From Bacteriovoracaceae bacterium UBA7695 (GTDB lineage: Bacteria > Bdellovibrionota > Bacteriovoracia > Bacteriovoracales > Bacteriovoracaceae): a stretch of 8,357 nt of DNA. The notes under the pieces were generated by a model. That model was given only the letters and a program-made list of their open reading frames with translations. It did no database searches and was not told where the DNA came from. Location of the stretch: positions 17,893 through 26,249 of the forward strand of contig DLGL01000044.1 of the NCBI GenBank assembly GCA_002482685.1, given 5' to 3'. Position 1 is the stretch's first letter; the number at the start of each line of letters is the position of its first letter. The position numbers and the translations under genes were made by a program. Below, in pieces: positions 1 to 7,232 of the stretch.

Positions 1-2066
1 ACCCACATAAAGATGCCTTCATTGTTCCAGGTGTAATCCTTATAACATGGACATTTTTATCGGCGACACTTCGAAGATTTAGGTTAAGACAACTGGGAGC
101 GTTCGTTGTTGGGTGTGTTCTCGTCTTTACCAGTAAACCTTACTTCTCAGAATTATTTTTAATTGGAAGTGTGTTGTCTCTTTTACTAGTATGGGGATCA
201 ACTTCAAATTTATCGCACAAATACGGAAGATTGGGATTTTTGCTCTTAGCTGTAGCTGTCTTTGGTTTGGTAGCTTTTTTAAAACGAGGGTATAGTGATA
301 CTGGCAAAGGTATCACTGATCAGAAGTCAGCTCCAGTTGTTAAGATTCCAGTTTCTAACTTACGACACAAGAATTTGCTAAGTAATTGGCAAACCATTCC
401 TGGTGGGAAGCTTGTTAATGAGCCTATATTTGCATTGGCTTATACCCGAGAAAGATTTCTTCAGCAAAGATCTGGAGCCAACACAAACTTTCACCCCGAA
501 ATTCATCTAAAGAGTGCTCTAGATACAATTACCTATCTTCCCCGTGCGATTCAGCTCTCTCTCATGGAACCACTACCGTGGACGACCTCTCAAGGAGGAT
601 TGGCCAGAGTATTGCTTCTACATCTTGTTAAGTTTGAGATGCTAACGGTCTATCTTTCAATTATTTTTCTATTATTCTCTGGTAGGAAAAGTTGGACTCC
701 TGCTGTTTTAGTATGCGTAGCCCTATCTATCCCTTTTTTGATTTCTCTGGGAATAGCCGTCCCAAATATTGGAGCCATAAATCGTTACCGTTTTCCATTT
801 CTAATACTCATAAAGTTAGCTGGTTTAGCTGCGCTTTGGAATTCTGATCGAAATTCATGGCCTGGACGACTACTTATGTGGGTTGACCCTCCTCGAATTT
901 TCAGACAGAAAAAGAAAGTCATGTTTCTCGTTCCTGACGATGAAACTTTCGTTATTCAGAGACTGGTAATGGCTCAGGGAATCCAGAAATCTGGATATGA
1001 TGTTCATGTTGCCTGTCCGGACTTAGGTCATGCCCAGAAAATTCGTGACCTAGGGTTTACTTTTCATCGCCTTGATCTTAATAGAGGGGGCTTGAATCCA
1101 TTTGCTGACTTCAAACCATTTATTCAATTAGTTTTATTTTTAGCAAAAGAGAGACCTGATATTCTTCATAACGTATCTATCAAACCCGTTATATATGGTG
1201 CAACTGCGGGAACTATTGTTGGGTTAAAGAAGATTGTATGTTTAATTAATGGGCTCGGTTACGCTTTTGAGGCTAAAAGCCTTAAAGGTAAAATTGTTCA
1301 ATTGGTGGCGAAAGCCCTCTATCGAAATGCATTAGCTCTTCCTGGAACCAGGGTTATCTTCCAAAATCCTGATGATCAGGCATTCTTTATTAAAAATAAA
1401 TTAGTAGATTCCAATAAAACAATTCTCATCCCTGGATCAGGGGTCAATATGGTGAAATTTGCTCCGCAACCACAGCCTCAGAATCAAGTGCCTGTAGTAC
1501 TATTTGTGGGCCGTGTTCTCTGGAGTAAAGGTATTGACGAATTAGTTATCGCTGTAAAAAAATTAAGAACTGAAAATATCCATTTCACTTTAAGAATCGT
1601 TGGACAACCTGACGAAAGAAACCCCGAAACAGTTCCCCGAGAATATTTAGAGAAACTTCATAACGAGGGTGTCGTCGAATGGTTAGGAAGACAAAGTGAT
1701 ATGCCAAGGTTCTATCGTGAAGCTGACATTATTGTGTTACCTCAGCAAAACCGTGAAGGCATGCCATTGACTCTACTCGAGGCTGCCTCCTCTGGTCGTG
1801 CTGTTATCTCAACTAACGTTCCTGGGTGCAGAGAGGTAGTTGTAGATGGAGTTAATGGAATTCTTGTTCCACCTAAGGATTCAGTAGCTTTAACGGCAGC
1901 TATTAAGCGACTTCTTCTCGATCCTGAACTGCGAAAAAAAATGGGTGAGGCGGGGTCTAAATTTGTGTCAGGAAAGTTTTCATCGGATATTATTCAGGCG
2001 AGGCTTATTGATGTTTATGAATCATTGCTTGCAGACGACGTTCGGGCAGTACCAGTAACAATCTAA
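1..2066 (+). CDS. Fusion of polytopic membrane domain and GT4 glycosyltransferase (5' end outside window)
   Basis: The frame is open from the first complete codon (base 3) to TAA at 2064-2066, giving 687 visible residues. A GTG at 171 is internal, because hydrophobic coding sequence continues upstream of it without a stop, so the true start lies left of the window. The first ~300 visible residues are a membrane domain. Hydrophobic segments lie near bases 18-70, 93-130, 153-195, 225-285, 604-678, 693-765 and 790-840, with a hydrophilic stretch near 290-600. A PNIGAINRYRFPFL-like segment (about 760-801) resembles polysaccharide-locus membrane proteins of unknown or polymerase-like role. From about base 915 a CapM/PglA-like GT4 domain follows: MFLVPDD near its start, LFVGRVLWSKG (about 1500-1533), and the EX7E motif with glutamates at codons 1755 and 1779. 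Such GT4 enzymes usually add HexNAc-type sugars to lipid-linked acceptors on the cytoplasmic face. The GT4 assignment is firm; substrate and the membrane domain's role are not. Confidence 0.85.
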   Translation, partial: PHKDAFIVPGVILITWTFLSATLRRFRLRQLGAFVVGCVLVFTSKPYFSELFLIGSVLSLLLVWGSTSNLSHKYGRLGFLLLAVAVFGLVAFLKRGYSDTGKGITDQKSAPVVKIPVSNLRHKNLLSNWQTIPGGKLVNEPIFALAYTRERFLQQRSGANTNFHPEIHLKSALDTITYLPRAIQLSLMEPLPWTTSQGGLARVLLLHLVKFEMLTVYLSIIFLLFSGRKSWTPAVLVCVALSIPFLISLGIAVPNIGAINRYRFPFLILIKLAGLAALWNSDRNSWPGRLLMWVDPPRIFRQKKKVMFLVPDDETFVIQRLVMAQGIQKSGYDVHVACPDLGHAQKIRDLGFTFHRLDLNRGGLNPFADFKPFIQLVLFLAKERPDILHNVSIKPVIYGATAGTIVGLKKIVCLINGLGYAFEAKSLKGKIVQLVAKALYRNALALPGTRVIFQNPDDQAFFIKNKLVDSNKTILIPGSGVNMVKFAPQPQPQNQVPVVLFVGRVLWSKGIDELVIAVKKLRTENIHFTLRIVGQPDERNPETVPREYLEKLHNEGVVEWLGRQSDMPRFYREADIIVLPQQNREGMPLTLLEAASSGRAVISTNVPGCREVVVDGVNGILVPPKDSVALTAAIKRLLLDPELRKKMGEAGSKFVSGKFSSDIIQARLIDVYESLLADDVRAVPVTI

Positions 2067-2836
2067 AAAAGTTTATACTTTTTATATCCCCAGTAAGCAT
2101 ATGATACGAAATATCTCAATGAATCAATGAAACCAATTTTTAGATGCTGACGATAAATGTTCCACTGACCATAAGCCTTTTTAAGCTTGTTTGAAGAAAG
2201 AGATTCTCCATTGCCTACCCGGTATCGGGTAAGTGGTAGGTCTGAAGCTCGATAAGCTTTTGAACAATTATTTTTTAGAATTTCCAACCAGAAAACGTAA
2301 TCCTGTCCACGTCTAAGCTCAGCCTTCATCCGCACATTACCAACAATAGATCTCTTCATTATTGTTGTAGAAGTACAAATGCTGCAAGTTTTAAGTAAAT
2401 CATCAAAAGTGATTTCTTTAGGAGTCTTAATGATGTCTTTACCGATGTCCCCAGATTGTTTCATTTTGATATAGTTGCCGTAGCACATATCCCAACTGTT
2501 CTCGATCATTCGGGTTAAAAAAAGTTCTACTTTGTTAGATTCCCAATAATCATCGACGTCAAGAAATGCAATGAATTCGCCTGAAGAAGCTTCTATTCCA
2601 CAGTTGCGAGCTGTGGCAGCGCCCATATTTTGTTCGAACAAAATTGTTTTTATTCTTGGATCCTGCGCAGAGATACTTTTTATAATTTCACGACTTCCAT
2701 CTTCAGAATTATCGTCAACTATAATCCATTCCCATTCAGAATAAGTCTGAGACTTGATTGAAGTATAGGTTTCCAGAATATGCGATCGTCCATTGAAATT
2801 AGGAGTAATAATTGAAATTTTGGGCAAGTTTTGCAT
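2063..2836 (-). CDS. GT2 family glycosyltransferase, TuaG-like
   Basis: This 257-residue protein is an inverting GT-A fold glycosyltransferase, predicted to add a sugar from a nucleotide-sugar donor to a lipid-linked polysaccharide intermediate at the cytoplasmic membrane face. Visible motifs are the N-terminal SIITPNFNG strand (residues 8-16), nucleotide-binding VDDNS (40-44), the metal-binding DVDD (93-96, DXD) and QDYVFW (178-183), which holds the probable catalytic base. The C-terminal stretch with SLSSNKLKKAYGQWNIYR resembles TuaG of teichuronic acid synthesis, and the length matches that family. The start is the ATG at 2836-2834, because an in-frame stop lies only five codons upstream at 2851-2849. 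No Shine-Dalgarno sequence precedes it. It ends with TAG, overlapping the TAA of the convergent gene by four bases. The family is certain; donor and acceptor are unknown. Confidence 0.93.
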   Translation of the reverse strand: MQNLPKISIITPNFNGRSHILETYTSIKSQTYSEWEWIIVDDNSEDGSREIIKSISAQDPRIKTILFEQNMGAATARNCGIEASSGEFIAFLDVDDYWESNKVELFLTRMIENSWDMCYGNYIKMKQSGDIGKDIIKTPKEITFDDLLKTCSICTSTTIMKRSIVGNVRMKAELRRGQDYVFWLEILKNNCSKAYRASDLPLTRYRVGNGESLSSNKLKKAYGQWNIYRQHLKIGFIDSLRYFVSYAYWGYKKYKLF

Positions 2837-2876
2837 TGAGGTTAGATTCTATACAAGAAATTTCATTTCGGAAGAA

Positions 2877-2898
2877 TAAAATAATGATGATTATTTTA
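2877..2898. repeat. A+T-rich perfect palindrome, 9-bp arms
   Basis: TAAAATAAT at 2877-2885 and its exact inverse complement ATTATTTTA at 2890-2898 are separated by four bases (GATG). It lies just upstream of the candidate -35 position for the minus-strand GT2 gene and about 100 bases upstream of the wecA start. It could be a binding site for a dimeric regulator or simply A+T-rich upstream DNA. Palindromes of this length in such DNA can arise by chance, so function is unproven. Confidence 0.5.
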
Positions 2899-3001
2899 GT
2901 TAATGAGAGAGGATGCAATGCGCAAGCATAAGAACGTTGCTGAATTTCCATGTACATAGACGGAGTTTCGAGGGAATTAATGTTCCTTCCAAATAAAAAG
3001 A

Positions 3002-3010
3002 TGCTAAAAT
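3002..3010 (+). promoter_or_regulatory. Extended -10 promoter element upstream of wecA
   Basis: The bases TGCTAAAAT form a TGn-extended -10 (TAAAAT at 3005-3010). Extended -10 promoters can work without a good -35, and none is visible at 16-18 bases upstream. Transcription would start about 6-8 bases downstream, at or next to the ATG at 3018. That would give a leaderless or nearly leaderless message and fits the absence of an SD. The evidence is sequence resemblance only. Confidence 0.4.
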
Positions 3011-3017
3011 CCACCCC

Positions 3018-4079
3018 ATGCTAAGCTACATTTACCCCTTATTAACCGCCGCAGCGATCACTGCATTTGCTATCCCAAGCATCATCAAAGTCTCCGAGAT
3101 TAAACATCTCTTTGACGTGCCTGATGAGCGCAAGCATCACATTAAAAGCACGCCGACCTTAGGGGGCATGGCCATCTTCGCGGGCATACTTTTCTCCGTC
3201 ACATTTTGGACCGATCAGGTTCAAATCGTTGAGCTCCAGTATATTATCTCAAGTCTCATTATCTTATTCTTCCTTGGTATCAAAGATGACATCGTTAATC
3301 TCAGGGCGTGGAAGAAGCTCATTGGACAAATCATTGCGGCTATCATTCTGGTTCACATGGCCAAAATTCGCCTGACAACTTTTTATGGAATGTTTGGAGT
3401 CAAAGATCTTCCAATGTGGTTTAGCTACTGCTTTAGTATCTTTACGGTGGTGGTGATAACAAATGCATTTAATCTCATCGACGGCATTGATGGTTTGGCA
3501 GGAAGTCTGGGGATCGTGGGCGCAACTACTTTTGGTCTCTGGTACTACTTTCTCGGAATGACTCAGTATACGATTCTCTCGAGCGCACTGGTGGGCTCAC
3601 TTCTGGCCTTCCTCTGGTATAACCGCACTCCGGCAAGAATTTTCATGGGTGATACAGGATCCATGATCATTGGCTTTATCATGGCCCTTATGGCGATCAA
3701 GTTTATCGAAACTGTCCGCTTTCTGCCACGGGACCACGATTATAAAATCCTCTCGGTGCCAGTTTTCACATGTACTATTTTGATGATTCCGCTCTTTGAT
3801 ACTCTAAGGGTTTTTCTCATCCGAATGTCTCAGGGAAAATCTCCCTTTCACCCGGACCGCAATCACATCCATCATATTTTGATTGATTTGGGATTTAGTC
3901 ATCTGAGAGCGACAGCAAGCCTGGTCACTTTTAATATTTGTATGATTGTTTTAATCTTCTTCCTTCAGGAACTTAAAGGAGAGATTCTTTTGACGATTCT
4001 TTTAGTTGTTCCAACAATCGTCGTGACACTACTTTCTGCCTTGAGATCTAAACGCAAGGCCCTTAATTCTTCTTTGTAA
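3018..4079 (+). CDS. wecA: WecA/TagO-type undecaprenyl-phosphate sugar-1-phosphate transferase
   Basis: This 353-residue integral membrane enzyme belongs to the MraY/WecA superfamily. It transfers a sugar-1-phosphate, typically GlcNAc-1-P from UDP-GlcNAc, to undecaprenyl phosphate and so starts repeat-unit assembly. Visible family marks: DVPDERKHH (33-41) after the first membrane segment, the magnesium-binding aspartates in IKDD (88-91), NAFNLIDGIDGL (149-160), IFMGDTGSM (208-216), and the histidine-rich HPDRNHIHH (278-286), which separates WecA-type from MraY. About ten hydrophobic segments are present and the length is normal. The ATG at 3018 is the first start after an in-frame TAA at 2994-2996. 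It has no SD but follows an extended -10 element. The gene stands alone on the plus strand; its last 17 bases overlap the end of the convergent flippase gene. WecA-like function is well supported; the exact sugar is not. Confidence 0.93.
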   Translation: MLSYIYPLLTAAAITAFAIPSIIKVSEIKHLFDVPDERKHHIKSTPTLGGMAIFAGILFSVTFWTDQVQIVELQYIISSLIILFFLGIKDDIVNLRAWKKLIGQIIAAIILVHMAKIRLTTFYGMFGVKDLPMWFSYCFSIFTVVVITNAFNLIDGIDGLAGSLGIVGATTFGLWYYFLGMTQYTILSSALVGSLLAFLWYNRTPARIFMGDTGSMIIGFIMALMAIKFIETVRFLPRDHDYKILSVPVFTCTILMIPLFDTLRVFLIRMSQGKSPFHPDRNHIHHILIDLGFSHLRATASLVTFNICMIVLIFFLQELKGEILLTILLVVPTIVVTLLSALRSKRKALNSSL

Positions 4080-5388
4080 GAATTCGCACCGGAAAGGCGA
4101 TGCTTTTAAAGAAGGCCAGAAAAGTGGTTTTCACCAACGGTTCAAAGAAGGACATAATGAAGTTTGCTAAAAAATGTGAAACGAAATAGGCCCCGATAAT
4201 TTTTGGCATTGTCAGCTCAGATTTCAAGTAAACCAGCTCTGCAGTAAAAATCAATAAACTAAGACAGAAAAGTGAAATCCAAACCTTGATTTTGCCTTCG
4301 ATGGTAAAAATCTTAACTCTCGAAATATTAAAGAAAAAGATCAGGGCGGCAAAAGAGAGTGTATTTAAAACAGTTTCTGCCCCTGCATATTTCGCTCCAT
4401 ACAGAAGGGAGATCACATAGGGTGAAGTCACATGCACTCCAAGAACTAATCCCAGGCCAAGCCAGATGCAAGACTCCATCAGAAAACGACTTCGCTCCTG
4501 GTAAAGGGCCTCATTCTCCCGCTTATTCCTCACCATAATGGGATAAATAACGGTGCAGATAGAAGAAGGAACAAACATCCATAGATCAATGAGAGTGAAA
4601 GAAACGGAGAAGAAGCCCAAAAGCTTTTCATCGCCCATCTCTTCTAAAAAATAGTAGGGGATCCTCTGCTCAAGCATGGTTAAAAAGAGAACCAGAAAAA
4701 GTGGCCAGCTCTTGGCAAAAAGATCTTTTTTATATGAAGAGAGTGAAAAATCTGGCCTAAATTTGTGGTGCCTTACATAGCTCAGGAAAATGTAGCTTTT
4801 GTGGATGAGCTCATCCAGGTAGTAACTTAAAACAAAATAAATAAGCTTAAATTTAAGTAAACAGCCCAGGATCCTTCCGGCCGTGCCGGTTAAGTAGGCC
4901 GAGGTCCGGGCCATAAATATTGTTCTGGTGTTGAGCTCACTTAAAAAGGGGAGCTCAAAAACATAGAAGACGTTGATAAAAAGAAAAAAACTGTAAATAC
5001 CAATATAGGTAAAAAGCTCGAAGTTATTCTCATACATAAGCATGAAGTTAAAAGCATTCAAGACAAGAAAACCCACGGCGGCACCGATTAAGCGGTAACC
5101 AAAGATATCATTTACTATCTCTTCTCTTGAAGATTCCTGGTCTACAAGATCTTTTGTGACCACATCATCAATTCCCAAAAGGACAAAAGGGATAAATGCC
5201 AGACCAAAGTTAAGAACATAGCTTAGCTTGCCGTAACCTTCCGGAGTGAGGTACCGGGCCACAAGTGCGTGCACAAATAGACCAATAAAAATTTTAATCA
5301 GCTTTTCGGAACTCAAAAAGGCGATACCCTTAATAGCTTTTTGAAAAAGGGCCTTGGTCTGAAAGCGGTTATAAAAAGATTTAATCAT
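4063..5388 (-). CDS. Wzx-type polysaccharide repeat-unit flippase
   Basis: This 441-residue, strongly hydrophobic protein resembles the Wzx/RfbX (Polysacc_synt) flippases, which move undecaprenyl-diphosphate-linked oligosaccharides from the cytoplasmic to the periplasmic face of the inner membrane. The N-terminal half shows the usual arrangement: a lysine-containing first helix near residues 20-42, then ARYLTPEGYGKLSY (44-57) and the next helix (58-74). About twelve hydrophobic segments can be picked out, with a charged loop at about 204-226 dividing the two halves. Length fits the family. The ATG at 5388-5386 overlaps the last eight bases of asnB (ATGATTAA), with a weak GGA eight bases upstream, so translation is probably coupled to asnB. 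An amber stop in asnB (6203-6205) could therefore lower expression of this gene. The 3' end overlaps the convergent wecA gene by 17 bases. Family assignment is strong; substrate cannot be read from sequence. Confidence 0.9.
   Translation of the reverse strand: MIKSFYNRFQTKALFQKAIKGIAFLSSEKLIKIFIGLFVHALVARYLTPEGYGKLSYVLNFGLAFIPFVLLGIDDVVTKDLVDQESSREEIVNDIFGYRLIGAAVGFLVLNAFNFMLMYENNFELFTYIGIYSFFLFINVFYVFELPFLSELNTRTIFMARTSAYLTGTAGRILGCLLKFKLIYFVLSYYLDELIHKSYIFLSYVRHHKFRPDFSLSSYKKDLFAKSWPLFLVLFLTMLEQRIPYYFLEEMGDEKLLGFFSVSFTLIDLWMFVPSSICTVIYPIMVRNKRENEALYQERSRFLMESCIWLGLGLVLGVHVTSPYVISLLYGAKYAGAETVLNTLSFAALIFFFNISRVKIFTIEGKIKVWISLFCLSLLIFTAELVYLKSELTMPKIIGAYFVSHFLANFIMSFFEPLVKTTFLAFFKSIAFPVRILTKKN
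4065..4084. repeat. Inverted repeat spanning the wecA stop, next to the flippase stop
   Basis: AATTCTT (4065-4071) and AAGAATT (4078-4084) form 7-bp inverted arms around a six-base loop at the convergent gene ends. The TAA of wecA (4077-4079) lies inside it, and the TAA of the flippase gene (4065-4063) touches its left edge. It might help stop transcription from both sides, but the stem is A+T-rich and no U-tract follows on either strand, so it is a weak terminator candidate. Confidence 0.35.
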
Positions 5389-7231
5389 GATTGTTTTCCA
5401 ACCATAACTGAAACATCAGGACACTCCAAAGCTGGGCCTGCCAGTTTCGGACCCCGCTTTGATGCTCATCCCATTTTTTCTTGATGATGTTGTAGTTAAG
5501 ATACCCTTGTTGATTGATCCTGGATTCTTGCAACAGACTTAAGGCCCAGTCCTTTAATTCGTTACGAAGCCAGCTATCCACCGGGGTTCCGAAACCTTTT
5601 TTTGGCCGGTCGATGAGCTCTTTCGGAACGTAACGGTAGAGGACATCTTTAAGAATTTTTTTCCCTTCTCCTTTATGAATTTTATAATCCAAAGGAAGGC
5701 TCCAGGCATACTCTACAACAGAGGGATCAAGAAAGGGCACTCGTGATTCAAGGCTAACCTTCATCCCCGCACGGTCAACTTTGACCAGAATATCATCTGG
5801 TAGATAAGTTTTTGTATCCAGAAACATCATTTTTTCTTGAAATGATCCTAGGTTTGAATTGAAGTTATAAGCACTTGGTTTATCGGAACCGAGGACAGGA
5901 TTTTCTTCATCCTGCCAAAAAGAAATGAGTTTTAGATAAATATCTTTTTTATTTTTTGTATCTACAAGCTGGGCCAGCTTATGGATTTTATCTCCGCGCA
6001 CAGGAGCAATTTTATCCCAAACGCCGGGTGGAATCTTTGTCATCCCTGAGGCGAGAAGAGACTTCGCCGCTCTGGGAGCTAGCTTCAGCGCCTGGTGAGC
6101 TTTGGCGGCCATGAAGTATCTGCCATATCCTCCAAAAACTTCATCCCCGGCATCTCCACTCAATGAGACGGTTACATGCTGGCGGGTTAACTTGGCCAAC
6201 AGCTATGTAGGTATTTGCGATACATCGGCAAAAGGCTCATCATAAATTTCTGGAAGTTTAGGAATAAGATCCAGCGCATCTTGTGGTTTGACATAAAACT
6301 CTGTGTGATCAGTTTTAAGATGGGCCGCCACTTCTTTTGCGTATCCTGCTTCGTTAAAGTTTTCCTCGTGAAAGCCAATGGTAAAGGTTTTTACAGGTCT
6401 CGCAGACTGGGCCTGCATGAGGGCCACAACAAGGGAAGAATCCACTCCTCCAGAGAGAAAGGCGCCTAGTGGTACGTCTGAAACCATTTGCATTTTTACT
6501 GCTGAGAGAAGCTTCTTTTCAAGTTCTCCAGAGGCTTCTTGAAAAGATCCTTTAAAAGGCTGCTGAACTTTTAAGTCCCAATAGCATGTCTCTCTAAATT
6601 GCAGATTATCAACTTTAACTTCTAAATAGTGACCAGGTTTTAATTTGAAGATGGATTCATAAATCGATTGTGGAGCAGGTACATAGTTGTATTTAAAATA
6701 GGACTTTAGAGATGATCGTGAAATTTTAGGATTAAAATCGGGATGGGGTTTGAAAGATTTTAATTCTGACCCAAAGAAAAAGGTTCCATTGAGTTCACCG
6801 TAATAAACAGGCTTCTCTCCAAAACGGTCGCGACCTAGATATAAAACATTTTCTGTGTGATGTAGCAGAGCAAAGCCAAACATTCCTGTGGCCTTCTTTA
6901 ATGTCGCTTCAACTCCCCATTCCGAAAACGCTTCAAGGAGAATCTCAGTATCCGATGTTCCTCGCCAGTTGCGCTTGAGTTCAGATTTTAGCTGAGGAAA
7001 GTTATAGATCTCTCCATTAAAAATGATAGTCCATTTTCCATCGTGAGAAGTCATGGGTTGCCGGCCAGTTTCACTTAAATCTAAAATTGAGAGTCGGCGG
7101 TGAGCGAAATGAACTTTATCTTTTAAGATAATACTCTCACCAGCGTCAGGACCACGGTGAATAATGCGATTATTCATCTCTGTGAGAATCGTCGGGTTAT
7201 TCTGTCCAATGAATCCAGTGAATCCGCACAT
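5381..7231 (-). pseudogene. asnB: Glutamine-hydrolysing asparagine synthase, interrupted by one in-frame TAG
   Basis: A single frame of 616 codons from ATG 7231-7229 to TAA 5383-5381 encodes a whole AsnB-type amidotransferase, except for TAG at codon 343 (6205-6203). The first part (342 residues, 7231-6203) starts MCGFTG with Cys2, the expected glutaminase nucleophile, then RGPD (26-29), and the ATP-binding SGGVDSS (260-266). The rest (5381-6202) carries SGDAGDE (358-364), SLESRVPFLD and RPKKGFGTP. The break falls inside the synthetase domain, between two ATP-site motifs, so the two pieces are not natural domains. Relatives read IPTY followed by two or three residues and KL here, so TAG replaces a tyrosine codon by one base. 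Everything else is conserved, with no other lesion. A good SD (AGGA, 7242-7239) lies seven bases before the start. Family members make asparagine from aspartate and glutamine; those in polysaccharide loci may amidate sugar acids. It could be a new pseudogene, a sequence error or a read-through gene. Confidence 0.85.
6203..6205 (-). other. asnB: In-frame amber (TAG) codon inside asnB
   Basis: The plus strand reads CTA, so the minus-strand codon is TAG at position 343 of the AsnB frame. It is followed in the same frame by CTG and TTG and then the conserved AKLTRQ segment. There is no insertion or deletion. TAT or TAC (Tyr) to TAG needs one substitution. The neighbouring GT2 gene ends with TAG exactly where its family ends, so TAG does work as a stop in this genome. 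Confidence 0.85.
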
Positions 7232-7232
7232 A

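Larger units (their letters stand above)
2837..3017. promoter_or_regulatory. Divergent intergenic/promoter region between GT2 and wecA-like genes
   Basis: This A+T-rich 181-base stretch lies between the start codons of two divergent genes, so it must hold promoters for one or both. Toward the GT2 gene, a TATAGA -10-like hexamer lies at 2853-2848 on the minus strand, with only a poor TTCTTC candidate -35 at 2876-2871. Toward wecA there is an extended -10 at 3002-3010. A 22-base palindrome lies at 2877-2898. A short open frame with a good ribosome binding site (2918-2959) is also present. Neither flanking gene has an obvious SD sequence. Promoter assignments are by eye only. Confidence 0.6.

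Noticed and set aside
171..173. GTG as the start of the first gene
   Set aside because: The same frame is open back to base 3 and encodes membrane-like sequence, so this is an internal valine codon and the gene begins outside the window.
2066..2083. AAAAAGT/ACTTTTT hairpin as an intrinsic terminator
   Set aside because: The 7-bp stem has only one G-C pair and lies inside the last GT2 codons, so it is too weak to call as a terminator.
2913..2996. 27-codon plus-strand frame starting at ATG 2913
   Set aside because: Its start is jammed against the SD-like sequence, it has no recognisable features, and the overlapping 2918 frame is better placed.
2799..3014. Minus-strand 71-codon frame across the divergent region
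   Set aside because: It overlaps the start of the GT2 gene in another frame, resembles no known family and has no supporting signal.
6203..6205. Genetic code change with TAG as a sense codon
   Set aside because: The GT2 gene ends with TAG at its family's normal C-terminus, and the other genes show no internal TAG, so general recoding is unlikely.
6195..6210. A frameshift splitting asnB into two genes
   Set aside because: The two halves are in exactly the same frame, separated only by TAG and one CTG codon before the next TTG, so the lesion is a substitution-type stop and not an insertion or deletion.
6187..6469. Small frames on both strands inside asnB (minus 6187-6378, plus 6215-6469)
   Set aside because: They lie wholly within the conserved asnB coding sequence in other frames and show no family resemblance.
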